This document shows positions 11,549-22,970 of a stretch of DNA of 64,000 nucleotides, piece after piece (the first letter of the stretch is position 1; each line of letters begins with the position of its first letter). This stretch comes from Thalassia testudinum (taxonomy: Eukaryota > Streptophyta > Magnoliopsida > Alismatales > Hydrocharitaceae): NCBI GenBank assembly GCA_037157565.1, contig JAZHRO010000063.1, positions 90,486,001 to 90,550,000 on the forward strand, written 5' to 3'. Both the position numbers and the translations under genes were made by a program. A model generated the notes under the pieces. It worked only from the letters and a program-made list of their open reading frames with translations, did not search any database and was not told the DNA's origin.

Positions 11549-12759
11549 GGCAACAGACGCAATAATTTCGCCTAATTTTATTTTGATTATTTGTCAATTG
11601 CACAGAGATTTGACCATTCATTATTTTCTTTTCTGTGCGAGAAATTTTGTGCAAGAATCAGCCACTGTGAGAGGCGACCCTTGACGTCGCCAGACGAGAA
11701 GTGGACAAGCAATTTTGAAAGGAGGAGAAGGACGAGGACGCGACGGACACCACTGTATTTAATCGCTAATTTAATTAAAATAGAATTAAGACTGAAGACT
11801 TAATTTTTTCATTACAGTTAGTTTGAAACCCTTGTTCTGGGGCATATTTTGAGGGTTTGTTCCCTGATTTTATTTTGGACCCGTGTTGGGTAATTTTTGG
11901 GAGCCTGTTCCCTTTTCTTTAGATTTAGGTTTATTTTTTTTATTATTTCTTTTATTTGCTTGTGCATAAGTAGTTCTAAAAAAAAAAAAAAACGAGCTGC
12001 CTGCTAGAAGCTGCCTGCCCTAGGACGAACCATTTAGGTCTGTATGAGCAGCCTCTAGATTTGCTTTTCTGCATTGCGTGCATTTTTGCATCGAAGATCG
12101 CTGGAGGCAAGGTACGCATTCTCTTACTTTGCATCCTATTTTTGATCACGCATTGCATTTGGGATTTAATGCAAAGACCACCTAATCTGTACTGAATAAA
12201 TCTAACAAGTGGTCACATTTTTTTTTTTAGAAAAAGGACTAATTAAAGGAAGGACATTTTAAAAACCAAGGATTTCATTTTCAAACTTGGCGTGCGATTC
12301 AAAGTTTAAAATCTTTTACGGTGTATGCACACTTATTTCACTTGCACCACGACACGCTTCTAGACACTCCTTAGGTTTGGAAATACTAGGACAAGAGCCC
12401 TCCTTTCGTTGGATTCTGAAGTGTTCGGAACTTGAGATCAAAGGTTTTGTAAATCCAAAGAGGGGGATACCCTGTCACGGATTTTTGGGGGTAGTTGAGG
12501 AGCACCGCGAAAGCACAGCTTCAAAGGAAGGCTTAGGCCTACTTGCATCCCTCGATCTTCCGTCTTTGGATTTACTTGACCATTTGAGATTTAGGGAAGA
12601 TTACCTAAGTTCCAACTAGGTCTTTTTAGGCGAGCCGTAGGTTGACAATAGGCGCGTAATTGATTGGGTAACTTGTTTTGTCACCTACAATTTGAATTAA
12701 ATTCAAAAGCCTAAATCTGTAAAGACCAAACAAGTCCGTTTGAATTGTGTTTGTAGTGC
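11549..12759 (+). other. Untranslated leader of A with a conserved long-range stem
   Basis: No gene is supported. The main feature is GTAAATCCAAAG (12449-12460), which pairs perfectly over 12 bp with CTTTGGATTTAC (12564-12575). The loop starts GGGGGATACCCTGT. Equivalent stems with different sequences occur in E, C and G. A 110-residue frame at 12287-12619 overlaps this structure and is not conserved as protein in E. A-runs occur at about 11979-11992. Confidence 0.65.
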
Positions 12760-15700
12760 ATGCTTGGTAGGCGTTCTCTTAGGAGACAACTTGTATTTGA
12801 TCCTGAACCAGAAAGAATCCTAAGAAAAGACCTCCCAAGGGTAGAAATGGCCGGTCAAAGGAGCCTTAAGGAATATTTCATCCCAACCAACCAAGCTGGC
12901 CCAGCACTACGTAGACCTGGAGGGGATAATCCATATGAGATCAAAAGTAGTACCATATCCTTGCTACCCTCCTTTTATGGTACTACTAGGGAAGATCCTT
13001 ACAGGCATATTGAGGAATTCACCGAGGTCTGTTCCACGGTGAAGCTGCAGGGCGTTACTGATGACGCTCAAATGCGGACCCTTTTTCCCTTCTCCCTAAA
13101 GGACAAAGCCAAGTATTGGTATCACACCCTTGATAATTTAAATACTTGGGATGCCCTTAAAAAGGAGTTTTTGAAGAAGTACTTCCCCATGAGCAAAACA
13201 AATCACTTTAGGAGGGAAATCATGAGTTTTGCTCAAAAGGATGGGGAAGCTTTCCATGATGCGTGGGAGCGCTTTAACGATTTGCTGAGACTTTGCCCAC
13301 ATCACCAGGTGCCTAAATGGCAACTGGTTGAAAGGTTCTACACCGGACTTAATGATTCACATAGGCAAACTGTGGATGGTGCCTGTGCAGGAACCTTTCT
13401 ATCTAAGACTGAGGATGAAGCTTGGAACTTATTTGATACTTTGAGTGAGAATTCTATTCACTTGAATTCTGCCTACATGGATAGAAAGCCCACTCTCATG
13501 CAAAGAAAGTTGGAGGCGAATGAAGCAAGGGACACCCAGAATTTAGCTTATCAAATTCAATTACTGAATCAAAACATGGAAAGGCTTATGTCGAACCCGA
13601 GTTCATTCACACCTAACACCTCCACATCCCAAGCTTCCGAATGTGTAATTTGTCAAGGCAATACACACGCCACTGTGGATTGCCACTTAGCCTCCCAATT
13701 CCCTGAGCTTGTACAAGCAGATTTGAATGCCGCTCAAGGGTTCCGTCCAAGACCTCGTAATGATCCTTTCTCCAACACTTATAATGAGGGATGGAGGAAC
13801 CACCCAAACTTTTCATGGAGACAAGGAAATGTCTCAAATTCAGGGAATTACAAACCGCAATCCTTTCAAAACCATCAAATGAACCAACCTCAGACCTTTG
13901 CCCAACCTAAAACCTCTGAGATGGATGAATTGAAGGCGATATTGAAAACTATGCAAGAAAGTCAAAGTGCCATCATCCAATCTCATGACAAGGCTATACA
14001 TGAGATGAAATCACAAATTGGACACCTTGTTGAGGCCGTTAGACAGAGGGAGACTGGGAAGTTTCCAAGTGCTGCTGAGGAAAATCCTAAAGGAAAAGGG
14101 ATTGTCTTTAGGGAGCATGCTCAGGCGGTGACTATTCTGAGGAGTGGGAAAGAAATTTTCAAACCCGATGCTCCTATAGTCTCACCCCCTAAAAAAACAT
14201 CCACCCCGACTTTCACCCCCACCGAAGAAGATTTGCCCAAATCTCCTCCCCTTGAAATCACCTCACCGGAAGAAGTTGCCCCCGTTCCACCCCTTACTCG
14301 ACATGACAACCCTTCCACCCAGAGATCGAGAGTGCCATTTCCAGAGCGCTTATCCACCTCTGGGCAGACTTCTGCTGGCTCATCTGGAGCCAAAGATAAG
14401 ACGGATGAGATTATGGAAACTTTCAAGCAAGTACAGATTAACCTGCCTTTGCTTGAAGCTATCAGGCAGATTCCGTCTTATGCCCGCTTCTTAAAGGACT
14501 TGTGCACGAAAAAGCGGCAATCTAGAAAACAGGTCCAGTCTAAAGTTGTCCTGCCTGATTCTGTTAGCTCAATTGTTCAACATGGCACACCTCCGAAACT
14601 TAAGGACCCAGGGGCCCCATATATCTCTGTAGTTATTGGTGACTTACAAATTGATGAGGCTCTGCTTGATCTGGGTGCGGGGGTGAACATCCTTCCGAGC
14701 TATGTATATGAACAACTTGGGGGAGGCAATCTGAAGCCTAGCCCTGTAGTCCTTCAAGTTGCTGATCGATCACTTAAGACACCACGGGGAATTTTGGAAG
14801 ATGTCCTCGTAAGAGTGGAGGATTTCTTTTTTCCCGTTGACTTCTTAGTTTTGGACACTGACCCTACCAACAAGCCAACCAAACCCTCCATCATTTTGGG
14901 CCGCCCCTTCCTTGCAACTTCCCATGCTTCAATTAATTGCAATACTGGGGCATTGAAAATGGGCTTTGGGAATAGGAAAATCCGGCTTAATGTGTTTGAT
15001 GCTTACAAACAAGCTGGACTTGAGGATTGTTCTCAAGTTGAGGTGATAGATGACCTGATTGAAGAGGCAACTCCTGCAATGTTATGTGATGACCCCCTTC
15101 AGCATGTCATGCTAAATGAGCATTCCCATCTCTTGGAGGAATGTGAAGGGGATATACTAGAACTAGAGGAATTGCTAGGAGTTTCTGCTGAGTCTCTTCC
15201 CCCATCACTTCCGCCGAAGGCAGATTTGCTACCTGAGATGGGGACATCTATTATGAAACCCTCAACCATACAAGCCCCCAACCTTGAGTTGAAACCCCTC
15301 CCTGACACTCTCAAGTATGTTTTCCTAGGTGCCAATGATACGCTCCCAGTTATCATTTCGGCTGTGCTGTCTGAGGCACAGGAGGGAGCCTTGATTGAAT
15401 GCCTGTCTAGGCATAAGGAAGCTATTGCTTGGAGCATTGCTGACATTAAGGGTATAGACTCTACACTCTGCATGCACCACATTTATACTGATGATTCCAT
15501 CAAGCCTTTTAGGGACATGCAGAGACGTCTGAACCCTAATATGAGGGAGGTTGTAAAAAAGGAAATCCTGAAGTGGTTGGACGCTGGGATCATATATCCC
15601 ATTGCTGATAGTAAATGGGTCAGTCCCATTCATGTGGTGCCAAAGAAGGCAGGCTTTACTGTGGAACTCAACGACCAAGGTGAACAAGTTGTCACTAGAC

Positions 15701-18174
15701 CCTCAACTGGATGGAGGGTCTGTATTGATTACCGCAAGCTGAACACCGCTACCCAGAAGGATCACTTTCCTTTGCCTTTTATTGATCAAATTCTCGAAAA
15801 ATTGGCAGGGAATAAGTATTATTGCTTTCTCGATGGATATTCTGGGTACAATCAGGTGGCAGTCTTTCCTGATGACCAGGAAAAGACGACATTCACGAGT
15901 CCTTACGGTACTTTTGCATTCAGGCGTATGCCGTTTGGATTATGTAATGCCCCTGCAACTTTCCAGCGGTGTATGATGTCTATCTTTTCGGACATGATTG
16001 ACGAGTGTGTCGAAGTATTTATGGATGACTTCTCTATTTATGGCTCGTCTTTCGACCAGTGTCTCATGCACCTGGAGAATGTGTTGAAACGATGTAGGGA
16101 GACTGGTTTAGTCCTCAGCTGGGAGAAAAGTCACTTCATGGTACAGAAAGGAATTGTACTTGGGCATGTTGTATCTGAGCAAGGTTTGGAAGTAGATAAA
16201 GCCAAGATTGATTCTATTTCCAAACTTCCATTGCCTACGAATGTCAAACAGATTAGATCCTTTCTGGGCCATGCTGGCTTTTACAGGCGCTTTATTAAAA
16301 ATTTTAGTAAGATTTCTAGGCCACTTTGTGACTTATTGGCGAAGGAATCTTCCTTCAGTTTTGATTCAAAGTGTGCCGAGGCTTTTCAAACTCTAAAGGA
16401 GGCCTTGATCTCTGCGCCTGTTCTCCAAGCTCCTGATTGGGCACTCCCCTTTGAGCTTATGTGTGATGCTTCGGATTATGCAGTGGGAGCAGTCCTTGGA
16501 CAAAGGGTTGAGGGAAGACCTCATGTGCTGCATTATGCAAGCAAGACTTTAACTGAACCTCAGCAAAACTACACCGTCACTGAAAAAGAATTACTTGCTG
16601 TAGTTTTTGCTCTAGAGAAGTTTAGGTCTTATTTACTTGGGTCTAAGGTGGTTATTTTTACTGATCATGCAGCAGTGAAACATCTCATTGCTAAGAAAGA
16701 TTCTAAGCCACGTCTAATTAGGTGGATCTTACTCCTTCAAGAATTTGACTTGGAAATACGTGAAAAGAAAGGAGTAGAAAATGTTGTGGCTGACCACCTG
16801 TCTCGTCTTCCTCTTAACGACTCTATTTCTGAAGACATTCGCGAGACATTCCCCGATGAAACTCTAATGGCGGTAACACCAACTTTACCTTGGTATGCAG
16901 ACATTGTAAATTACTTGGTCACTGGACAAACTCCTGGCTCTTGGGATAAGCAGAAAAGAAAGAGATTCATTTCTCAAGCAAGATATTTTCATTGGGAAGA
17001 GCCAGAATTATTTAGAATTGGACAAGACCAAGTTTTGAGACGTTGTGTGCCTGAAGAGGAACAACAAAGTGTGCTGACATTTTGCCATGCACTTCATTGT
17101 GGAGGACACTTTGGTGCTAAGAAAACTGCTTTTAAGGTTCTCCAGTCTGGTTTTTGGTGGCCTTCCTTATTTAAGGATTCTCATAATTTTGTTAAGGCCT
17201 GTATTAGATGTCAACGGACTGGAACGATTGGGAAGAAGAATGAAATGCCTCAACATCATATTCAATCTGTTGAAATTTTTGATGTGTGGGGAATTGACTT
17301 TATGGGCCCCTTCCCGTCGTCCCATGGTTTTGAATATATCTTGGTGGCAGTTGATTATGTCTCTAAATGGATAGAGGCCATTCCGACGCGCACAAATGAC
17401 CACTCTGTGGTTTTGAAATTTGTGAAGGCCAATATCATATCCCGTTTCGGCTGCCCCAAGACTATTATAAGTGATGGGGGACCTCATTTCCGAAACCACC
17501 ACTTCAATCGGTTAATTAAGAGTTTGGGAGTGACTCACAAGGTTGCTACCCCTTACCACCCTCAGACAAGTGGTCAGGTTGAAGTATCAAATAGGGAGAT
17601 AAAAAATATTTTGGAAAAGACCGTTAGACCTGATAGGAAAGATTGGTCCCAAAAGCTCGATGATGCTTTGTGGGCTTATCGAACGGCCTATAAGACCCCT
17701 TTGGGTACTTCTCCCTTTCGGATTGTGTATGGAAAAGCGTGCCATTTACCTGTTGAGTTGGAACATAAAGCACTTTGGGCTATTCGAAGTGTTAACATGG
17801 ATTTAGAGAAGGCAGGTAAGGCACGATTTCTAGAATTAAGTGAGCTTGAGGAGCTGAGGAATGATGCTTATGACACCTCTCAAGCTTATAAAGAAAGAAC
17901 TAAGGTCTTGCATGACAAGTTTATTCTTCGAAAGACCTTTGAACCCAACCAACAAGTCTGGCTTTTCAATTCCAGACTTAAGCTTTTTCCTGGGAAATTA
18001 AAATCTCGTTGGGATGGGCCTTACATAATCACCAAAGTATTCCCCCATGGAGCTGTGGAGATCAAAAATCCTTCCTCTTCAGCAACTCCCTTTATCGTCA
18101 ACGGTCAACGGTTAAAACCGTACATAACTTTAGATGGCCATCTTGTTGACGAAGTCACTCTTGAGGAGCCTTAG
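12760..18174 (+). CDS. gag-pol: Athila-type Gag-Pol polyprotein, intact, 1,804 residues
   Basis: The start MLGRRS matches the M-x-GRRS start in C and G. Domain order is as follows. Retrotrans_gag lies at about residues 90-200 ([20 protein letters not shown] region). A zinc knuckle CX2CX4HX4C is at 295-308. The aspartic protease has active site DLGA at 637. Reverse transcriptase has FMDD with catalytic Asp at 1089-1090. RNase H starts near 1235 ([14 protein letters not shown]) and runs to DHLSRLP. Integrase has an HHCC finger near 1445-1485 and catalytic D1513, D1572 and E1608, an exact D,D-35-E spacing. The C-terminal tail is plain, without a chromodomain. The protein would form particles, copy the RNA and integrate the DNA. 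No stop or frameshift interrupts it, so A may still be competent. Gag and Pol share one frame, as in other Athila-type elements. Confidence 0.95.
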   Translation: MLGRRSLRRQLVFDPEPERILRKDLPRVEMAGQRSLKEYFIPTNQAGPALRRPGGDNPYEIKSSTISLLPSFYGTTREDPYRHIEEFTEVCSTVKLQGVTDDAQMRTLFPFSLKDKAKYWYHTLDNLNTWDALKKEFLKKYFPMSKTNHFRREIMSFAQKDGEAFHDAWERFNDLLRLCPHHQVPKWQLVERFYTGLNDSHRQTVDGACAGTFLSKTEDEAWNLFDTLSENSIHLNSAYMDRKPTLMQRKLEANEARDTQNLAYQIQLLNQNMERLMSNPSSFTPNTSTSQASECVICQGNTHATVDCHLASQFPELVQADLNAAQGFRPRPRNDPFSNTYNEGWRNHPNFSWRQGNVSNSGNYKPQSFQNHQMNQPQTFAQPKTSEMDELKAILKTMQESQSAIIQSHDKAIHEMKSQIGHLVEAVRQRETGKFPSAAEENPKGKGIVFREHAQAVTILRSGKEIFKPDAPIVSPPKKTSTPTFTPTEEDLPKSPPLEITSPEEVAPVPPLTRHDNPSTQRSRVPFPERLSTSGQTSAGSSGAKDKTDEIMETFKQVQINLPLLEAIRQIPSYARFLKDLCTKKRQSRKQVQSKVVLPDSVSSIVQHGTPPKLKDPGAPYISVVIGDLQIDEALLDLGAGVNILPSYVYEQLGGGNLKPSPVVLQVADRSLKTPRGILEDVLVRVEDFFFPVDFLVLDTDPTNKPTKPSIILGRPFLATSHASINCNTGALKMGFGNRKIRLNVFDAYKQAGLEDCSQVEVIDDLIEEATPAMLCDDPLQHVMLNEHSHLLEECEGDILELEELLGVSAESLPPSLPPKADLLPEMGTSIMKPSTIQAPNLELKPLPDTLKYVFLGANDTLPVIISAVLSEAQEGALIECLSRHKEAIAWSIADIKGIDSTLCMHHIYTDDSIKPFRDMQRRLNPNMREVVKKEILKWLDAGIIYPIADSKWVSPIHVVPKKAGFTVELNDQGEQVVTRPSTGWRVCIDYRKLNTATQKDHFPLPFIDQILEKLAGNKYYCFLDGYSGYNQVAVFPDDQEKTTFTSPYGTFAFRRMPFGLCNAPATFQRCMMSIFSDMIDECVEVFMDDFSIYGSSFDQCLMHLENVLKRCRETGLVLSWEKSHFMVQKGIVLGHVVSEQGLEVDKAKIDSISKLPLPTNVKQIRSFLGHAGFYRRFIKNFSKISRPLCDLLAKESSFSFDSKCAEAFQTLKEALISAPVLQAPDWALPFELMCDASDYAVGAVLGQRVEGRPHVLHYASKTLTEPQQNYTVTEKELLAVVFALEKFRSYLLGSKVVIFTDHAAVKHLIAKKDSKPRLIRWILLLQEFDLEIREKKGVENVVADHLSRLPLNDSISEDIRETFPDETLMAVTPTLPWYADIVNYLVTGQTPGSWDKQKRKRFISQARYFHWEEPELFRIGQDQVLRRCVPEEEQQSVLTFCHALHCGGHFGAKKTAFKVLQSGFWWPSLFKDSHNFVKACIRCQRTGTIGKKNEMPQHHIQSVEIFDVWGIDFMGPFPSSHGFEYILVAVDYVSKWIEAIPTRTNDHSVVLKFVKANIISRFGCPKTIISDGGPHFRNHHFNRLIKSLGVTHKVATPYHPQTSGQVEVSNREIKNILEKTVRPDRKDWSQKLDDALWAYRTAYKTPLGTSPFRIVYGKACHLPVELEHKALWAIRSVNMDLEKAGKARFLELSELEELRNDAYDTSQAYKERTKVLHDKFILRKTFEPNQQVWLFNSRLKLFPGKLKSRWDGPYIITKVFPHGAVEIKNPSSSATPFIVNGQRLKPYITLDGHLVDEVTLEEP

Positions 18175-18227
18175 CTCCTACCATTCTCCGCCTCAGGTAA
18201 TATCTTCCTTTAGCTATTTTTGATTTT

Positions 18228-18265
18228 CAATGAGGACATTGTTTGAACCAGGCATGGGGGAGAGG
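18228..18265 (+). promoter_or_regulatory. Internal polypurine tract after pol in A
   Basis: CAATGAGGACATTG is followed nine bases later by AGGCATGGGGGAGAGG. The second part repeats the core of the terminal PPT (AGGCATGGGGG) about 1.1 kb upstream of it. The same pair of motifs follows pol in C and E, and in diverged form in G and M. It is a candidate second plus-strand priming site. Confidence 0.6.
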
Positions 18266-18294
18266 ACCTGAGGCATTTTGTTTATAGCATGCAT

Positions 18295-18342
<48 letters not shown>

Positions 18343-18791
18343 TTTTGAGCTTAACTGGCTAGATCTTGCCGTCTTAAGCAAATCAGAACTCTAGGGTAGA
18401 CTAAGTTAATTCTAGGGTCAAACTTTAGAAGCTAAATAAGCTACTAGCTTTAGACCTTTAGGGTCCTTTGTGGACTTAAAAACTTAAGTAGGAGTTAAGT
18501 TGCGGACCATTCTTCAAGAGGTTGAGGAAGGGAAGCTAGGGTTTGAGTAAAAGGTGGGGTAGTACCTGGAGTCTTATTCTACCTTTTGGTTTACAGGTCC
18601 TTGTAACCCAAGCATCCAAATTGTTCACACTTGGTCTGGTAATTAACTTAATTTCTGAAAAGAGATTTGGTTCTCTTAGTTTTGACTTAAGAAAGGCTTG
18701 AAAACATATTTTGATTGGAAGAGTTCCCGCCGCAGGAGAGGTCGAGTATATACTCACCTTGAGGATGCGATGGTAACATATTACCTCCTCG

Positions 18792-19040
18792 GCGCTTGTC
18801 TCTTAGGATATCCATCCTACTGGGGGCATGTAAGCGCATTGCGCGGTTCAGGTACCATGGGCGGCCCTATCTCGAAGTGCCGATTGCCATAGGCCTGAAT
18901 TCGCTTAAGAAATCCATGGGCGATACTATCTCGAAGTGTCGATTGCCAGGAGTTCTTGGGGTCGTTATGGGCGGTGCTATCTCGAAGCATCGAAAGCCAG
19001 GCACCCTTCGAGGTATGGTAATGGGGACAATGAATCCGAC
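18792..19040 (+). other. Candidate structured RNA: closed stem plus three-hairpin array (A)
   Basis: GCGCTT (18792-18797) pairs with AAGCGC (18832-18837) and encloses AGGAT/ATCCT (18805-18809, 18814-18818). Three hairpins follow, each with loop TATCTCGAA: stems GGCCC/GTGCC (18863-18881, one mismatch), GATAC/GTGTC (18922-18940) and GGTGC/GCATC (18973-18991). Each is flanked by outer TGG...CCA pairs. The tail GGGGACAATGAATCCGACAC is conserved in the other copies. Confidence 0.7.
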
Positions 19041-19088
19041 ACAGGCTGTGTTGATAGCTGATCTGAGGTTAGACTTAGAAGAATCAAA

Positions 19089-19122
<34 letters not shown>

Positions 19123-19388
19123 CCTTTAACTCAAATAACTCGGACCAATGCACAAGCACGGATGCTTTAATCTCAGGGATCAATAAACTTTAGGGTAGAG
19201 TCAGAAATCAGGGAAACTTGTGCTGGCAACTCGTCTTTAGCCGACCTAGTCTGTAACTTAGCAACTACTTAGGAACCTTGGGTTTAGAACCTGAACTTAA
19301 TATGCTTCTGAAGGAAGACTAAGTGAGTTGACTAGTCTACTTAGAGTGCTAGGTTTCGCTTAATTTTGCTAGGGACTAGCAAAAACTA

Positions 19389-19402
19389 GGCATGGGGGTA
19401 TT
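19389..19402 (+). other. Polypurine tract of A
   Basis: GGCATGGGGGTATT immediately precedes the 3' LTR. The same AGGCATGGGGGT core precedes the 3' LTRs of C and G, and a variant that of M. Confidence 0.9.
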
Positions 19403-21136
19403 TGATTAGCCCATAGTTGTGGGTTATTTAAGTACTTAAGTGCCTACAGATTAGGTTAATTCTAACATTTATTTAGTATAAATTAGGATGTAAATAGATT
19501 AATTCATAGTTTTAATCTAATTACATAATCCATACATTGCATTCATATCTTAAGTGCATTTAGAATTAGCTTAGAATAGCATTCATTTAATTAGATAACC
19601 AATTAGGTATATTGTTTTTATTAACATAGAAGTTGAGGGTCTATACATAAATAACCCTAATATTTTAATAATATTTGCTTTATTCGTCTTCTTTCAGAAC
19701 GGCTGGCTGCCGCTCCAACGCCCGGCTGCTGCAGTGATGAAGCCATTCAAGGGGGAGCGGATGTGGTGGATCTGGTCGGCGACTGATTTCAAAATTGTTC
19801 AAGACACTATAAAAGGAGCACGGAAGCTGCCGGCTGCAGCAGGCCTCCGCCACCGACCCACCACTGTGCAGAGAGATCCTCTCTCTTCCACTCCACACTG
19901 CCGGCCTCTACCGTGGCGGCGAGTCTCCACCACCGTGGGCGTGTGGTGTGACAGGCCACACCGCCATCCGGAGCTCGCCCGCATTACCGTGAGCACCTTA
20001 GCGTGCAACTCCCTCGCCGTCGTCGCCGACCACCGTCACCAACCTACTGATCAGCCACCCTCTCAGTAACTTAAGACGTCTGGGAAATTTCCCAGACGTC
20101 TGAAGTTACCCGCTCACTTCACCGCACACGCCTGAAGTCGCCTGCAGATCCCTTCCCGCACCTGCAGAACCTTCAGCGCACCCACGTCCGTCAACCTTCA
20201 GCTCAAACACGCACAACCGCCTGCAGTCCACGCCGTTCACCACTGTGCCTGCAGAACCGCCAGCAACCGACCTCTGCGCCCTCCACCGCTCACCGGCTGC
20301 TGACCTGCGCACGCCTGCAGATCAGCCCGCGCTCTCCTCCAACGCCTGCAGACCAGCCTGCAGCATCCTCCAACAGCCGTCTGCAGCTTCCACCGCGCAA
20401 GCGCCCCCTCTGCAGCTTCCACCGCACACGCCAGTGCCCGCCTGCAGATCAGCCCGCGCACACGCCAACCGCCTGCAGACGCCCGCCTGCAGACCACCGC
20501 GCAAGCGCCCAAGCGCCCCCTCTGCAGCTTCCACCGCACACGCCAGCGCCCGCCTGTAGACGCCCGCCTGCAGACCACCGCGCGCCAGCGCCTTTCGCAG
20601 ACTCTCCGCGCGCCCACGCACAGCCACCTGCAGCACCTCCGCCGGAGCTCGTCCGGCCACCTCCGGCCGCCGCGCGACTCGCCGTCACCACCGATTCGAA
20701 GCCCTTGATCCAAGGGACCTCCGCCGAGCTTCCCGCGCCCAGCCATCGGCTCCTCGTCGCGCAAGACAACGGGGAAGAATTCCCCTGTTTTGCTACAGTA
20801 AAGCATTGATTAAAATTTACATTTTCTGCCATTGCCAGATTTTATTCATATTCTATTCACTCTGCATTGCGGAAAATATCCTGTAGTTTATCATAATTGC
20901 CATTTCAGCATTATTTCTTGCTTAAACCTTAATCTAAAGGCAATCTTGGCTTGGTTCTTGTCCAAATTGACTCCGAACAAACATTTTTAAGTGGCGCGAA
21001 TTTTAATACGTTATTGCCTCCCTGTGGAAACGACCCGCTCCTCTGCGAGTGGTTATTTCTTATTAAAAATTGATTAGTCGATTTTTCCACCACATTAAAC
21101 TACAAACGACTTAAAAGCGAAAGATCGACACGATCA
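19403..21136 (+). repeat. 3' LTR of A
   Basis: Same length as the 5' LTR, with about six substitutions. TATAAAAG is at 19808-19815 and the 28-bp palindrome at 20074-20101. It is followed by ACAAC, the target duplication. Confidence 0.95.
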
Positions 21137-21141
21137 ACAAC

Positions 21142-22640
21142 CACGCTACAAGTACGAGGGTAGCGTTCCTCAACCCCTTCTCTCCACGAGAAGGATTTTG
21201 TCCCACGAAGGAGACGGGAATTCGCAAAGCGAATACCCAACCAAAATACAAAGATAAAATAAAATAACAGTCCTATAGAGCCAACAAAATTAAACCTAGC
21301 TTCTATAGGAAATAGGAAACTCCCCTTTGCAAGGAGTGCGTCGACGATGACGCAGTGCGTGTGCCACGCGATGGCGCTACGTCGCTCTCGTTATCTACGG
21401 CGGGAGAGCGGGTGCGCAACGGTTGAATGCTCTCAAGAAAATGGAGCTTGAGCTTGGAGAGCAAGAGAGTCTTTTCTTTGGACACAAAAGGTTTGAAAGT
21501 GTATTGCAAGGTGTGTGTCTTGTTTTTCTAAGTGTGTCTCTTATTTTTTTGTGTTACAAAGGTTCCCCTCTATTTATAGAGGCCTTAGGAAGGCTTTAGA
21601 AGGCTTAGGAAAGGTTCTATAGCCGTTGGGAACAAAGTCCAAGAGAATCAGCCCGAAATCAGGAACAATCATTGTTCTGACAGGCTTATCAGACGTCTAA
21701 TTCTATCATCAGACGTCTGGAAGTTCACTATAAGACGTCTGATTAGAAGATCAGACGTCTGATTCTATGCGGGTTTCTCCTTGACTTGAATCAGATCTAA
21801 ACAGGGTTTTTGTGCAAGTCCATCAGACGACATACAGGACGTCTGGCACTAAGTCTGGACGTCTGGAAACCTACTTTTACCGTGGGAATTGATTTCCAAA
21901 CGTTGCAACGGCTAGAAAATCTCTGAGAAGAGATTTTGGGTCAGCCGAGGCAAAACGGTCATTTATCAGACGTCTGTAAAGTCCTATGGACGTCTGATAA
22001 GGCTCTAACGGTCATATTCTTGAGTGTCTTCTAAGCCAGCCAACGGTCCACTAACTGGACATCTGGCAAAGTCATCAGACGTCTCCTAAGACGTCTGGTC
22101 TAAGGTCTGGACGTCTGATTTCATCAGACAGAACTAACTATGTCCAGCCTAACAGTTATCGGACGTCTGAAACAACAGTCAGACGTCTTAAAATACTTTA
22201 TCAGACGTCTGATTTTGGGATTAGACGTCTGGAAATGCTGTTTGAGCCCTATATTGGTTTTCTAAGTATTCTACAGAAAACCTAAGTATCCTAGGGTTGT
22301 GCAGGTGTTCCTAGGACTACTTTTAGGGTACTTTGAGGCTCTTTAACATAATGTTCTAAGGAATCAAAAAGAGCAAGAAAATAAATACAAGAGATACATG
22401 AAAGGATAAAAAAGAATCTATCCTATTCTTCTTGTCTTCCATCTCCAATTTTTCGCTCCACGCGAACCTCCTGTGTTTTCCGTCAAGCTCCTCCAATCCG
22501 TCCTGGATGCGAGCTTGAATTCCGTCTAAACACGTCCACATTTGCAATTGACCTGAAATCTAGGACTCAAATTGCAAATGTTAAATAACACGTGTTTTGT
22601 TATCATCAAAACAAATGATCGTGGTGCTCTAGCACCAACA
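21142..22640 (-). repeat. 3' LTR of B, main piece
   Basis: Joined to 9561-9794 it makes a 1,733-bp LTR. On the minus strand it starts TGTTGGTGCTAGAGCACC at 22640. TATAAATA lies on the minus strand at 21571-21578. About 15 GACGTC cores crowd 21690-22235, most in the context CAGACGTCTG. Against 24415-25893 only about four or five substitutions are visible. Confidence 0.93.
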
Positions 22641-22925
22641 ATCTCCCCCTTTTTGATGATGACAAAATCGTAAATAATAATGCATAAAAATCCTCCCCCT
22701 TTTTGACATTATCAAAAAGGTTTAATTGATTTTACATTTCCTATAACTCCCCCTTAAAACATGCTCTTCTATGAGTTTCTTTTAACAAAGGTAATATCCT
22801 CCCCCTTTTTGTAACAATGCGATAGCTATTATTTTTCTCCCCCTTTCTAAAGGAAATTTAGCTACCTTACATCTCCCCCTTAAAAATTGACAATTAGCTC
22901 ATCATTTTTTTTAACTCCCCCTATC
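22641..22925 (-). other. Cluster of seven polypurine tracts of B
   Basis: The terminal PPT AAAAAGGGGGAGAT (22641-22654) abuts the LTR. Similar GGGGGAG-type tracts recur at about 22694-22704, 22747-22755, 22798-22810, 22837-22847, 22871-22881 and 22915-22922. Multiple PPTs upstream of the 3' LTR are an established Sirevirus trait, and this assigns B to that group although it lacks pol. Confidence 0.85.
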
Positions 22926-22970
22926 TAAATGCTTATGATAATAAGATAGGGTTAAGAATTTTTACCTCAC

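Larger units (their letters stand above)
18175..19402 (+). other. 3' noncoding region of A
   Basis: There is no env-like or other credible ORF. In order it holds the internal polypurine tract (18228-18265), a 39-base A run (18300-18338), a hairpin CTTCAA-GAGG-TTGAGG (18512-18527), the structured array (18792-19040), a 31-base A run (about 19090-19120), and the terminal PPT (19389-19402). The same order, with shorter A-rich tracts, is seen in C and E. Confidence 0.8.
9795..21136 (+). mobile_element. Element A: full-length, apparently intact Athila-like Ty3/gypsy retrotransposon
   Basis: The element is 11,342 bp with TG...CA LTRs of 1,734 bp each and the perfect duplication ACAAC (9790-9794 and 21137-21141). 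Order: LTR, tRNA-Asp primer site, 1.2-kb leader, one Gag-Pol ORF, 1.2-kb structured 3' noncoding region, PPT, LTR. I count six differences between the LTRs (near 10078, 10508, 10827, 10950, 10987 and 11010), 0.35 percent, which at the assumed rate is roughly 0.13 million years. There is no env-like ORF. It inserted into an LTR of B. Confidence 0.95.

Noticed and set aside
12287..12619. 110-residue frame in the leader of A
   Set aside because: It overlaps the paired leader domain, and the homologous region of E is not open in that frame.
18175..19402. Possible env-like gene between pol and the 3' LTR, as in some Athila elements
   Set aside because: Checked in A, C and G: no frame longer than about 125 codons, no transmembrane segment; the region holds RNA structures instead.
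21680..22240. Spaced GACGTC repeats as a CRISPR-like array
   Set aside because: The repeat core is only 6-10 bp, palindromic and irregularly spaced, within a plant LTR; no cas genes.
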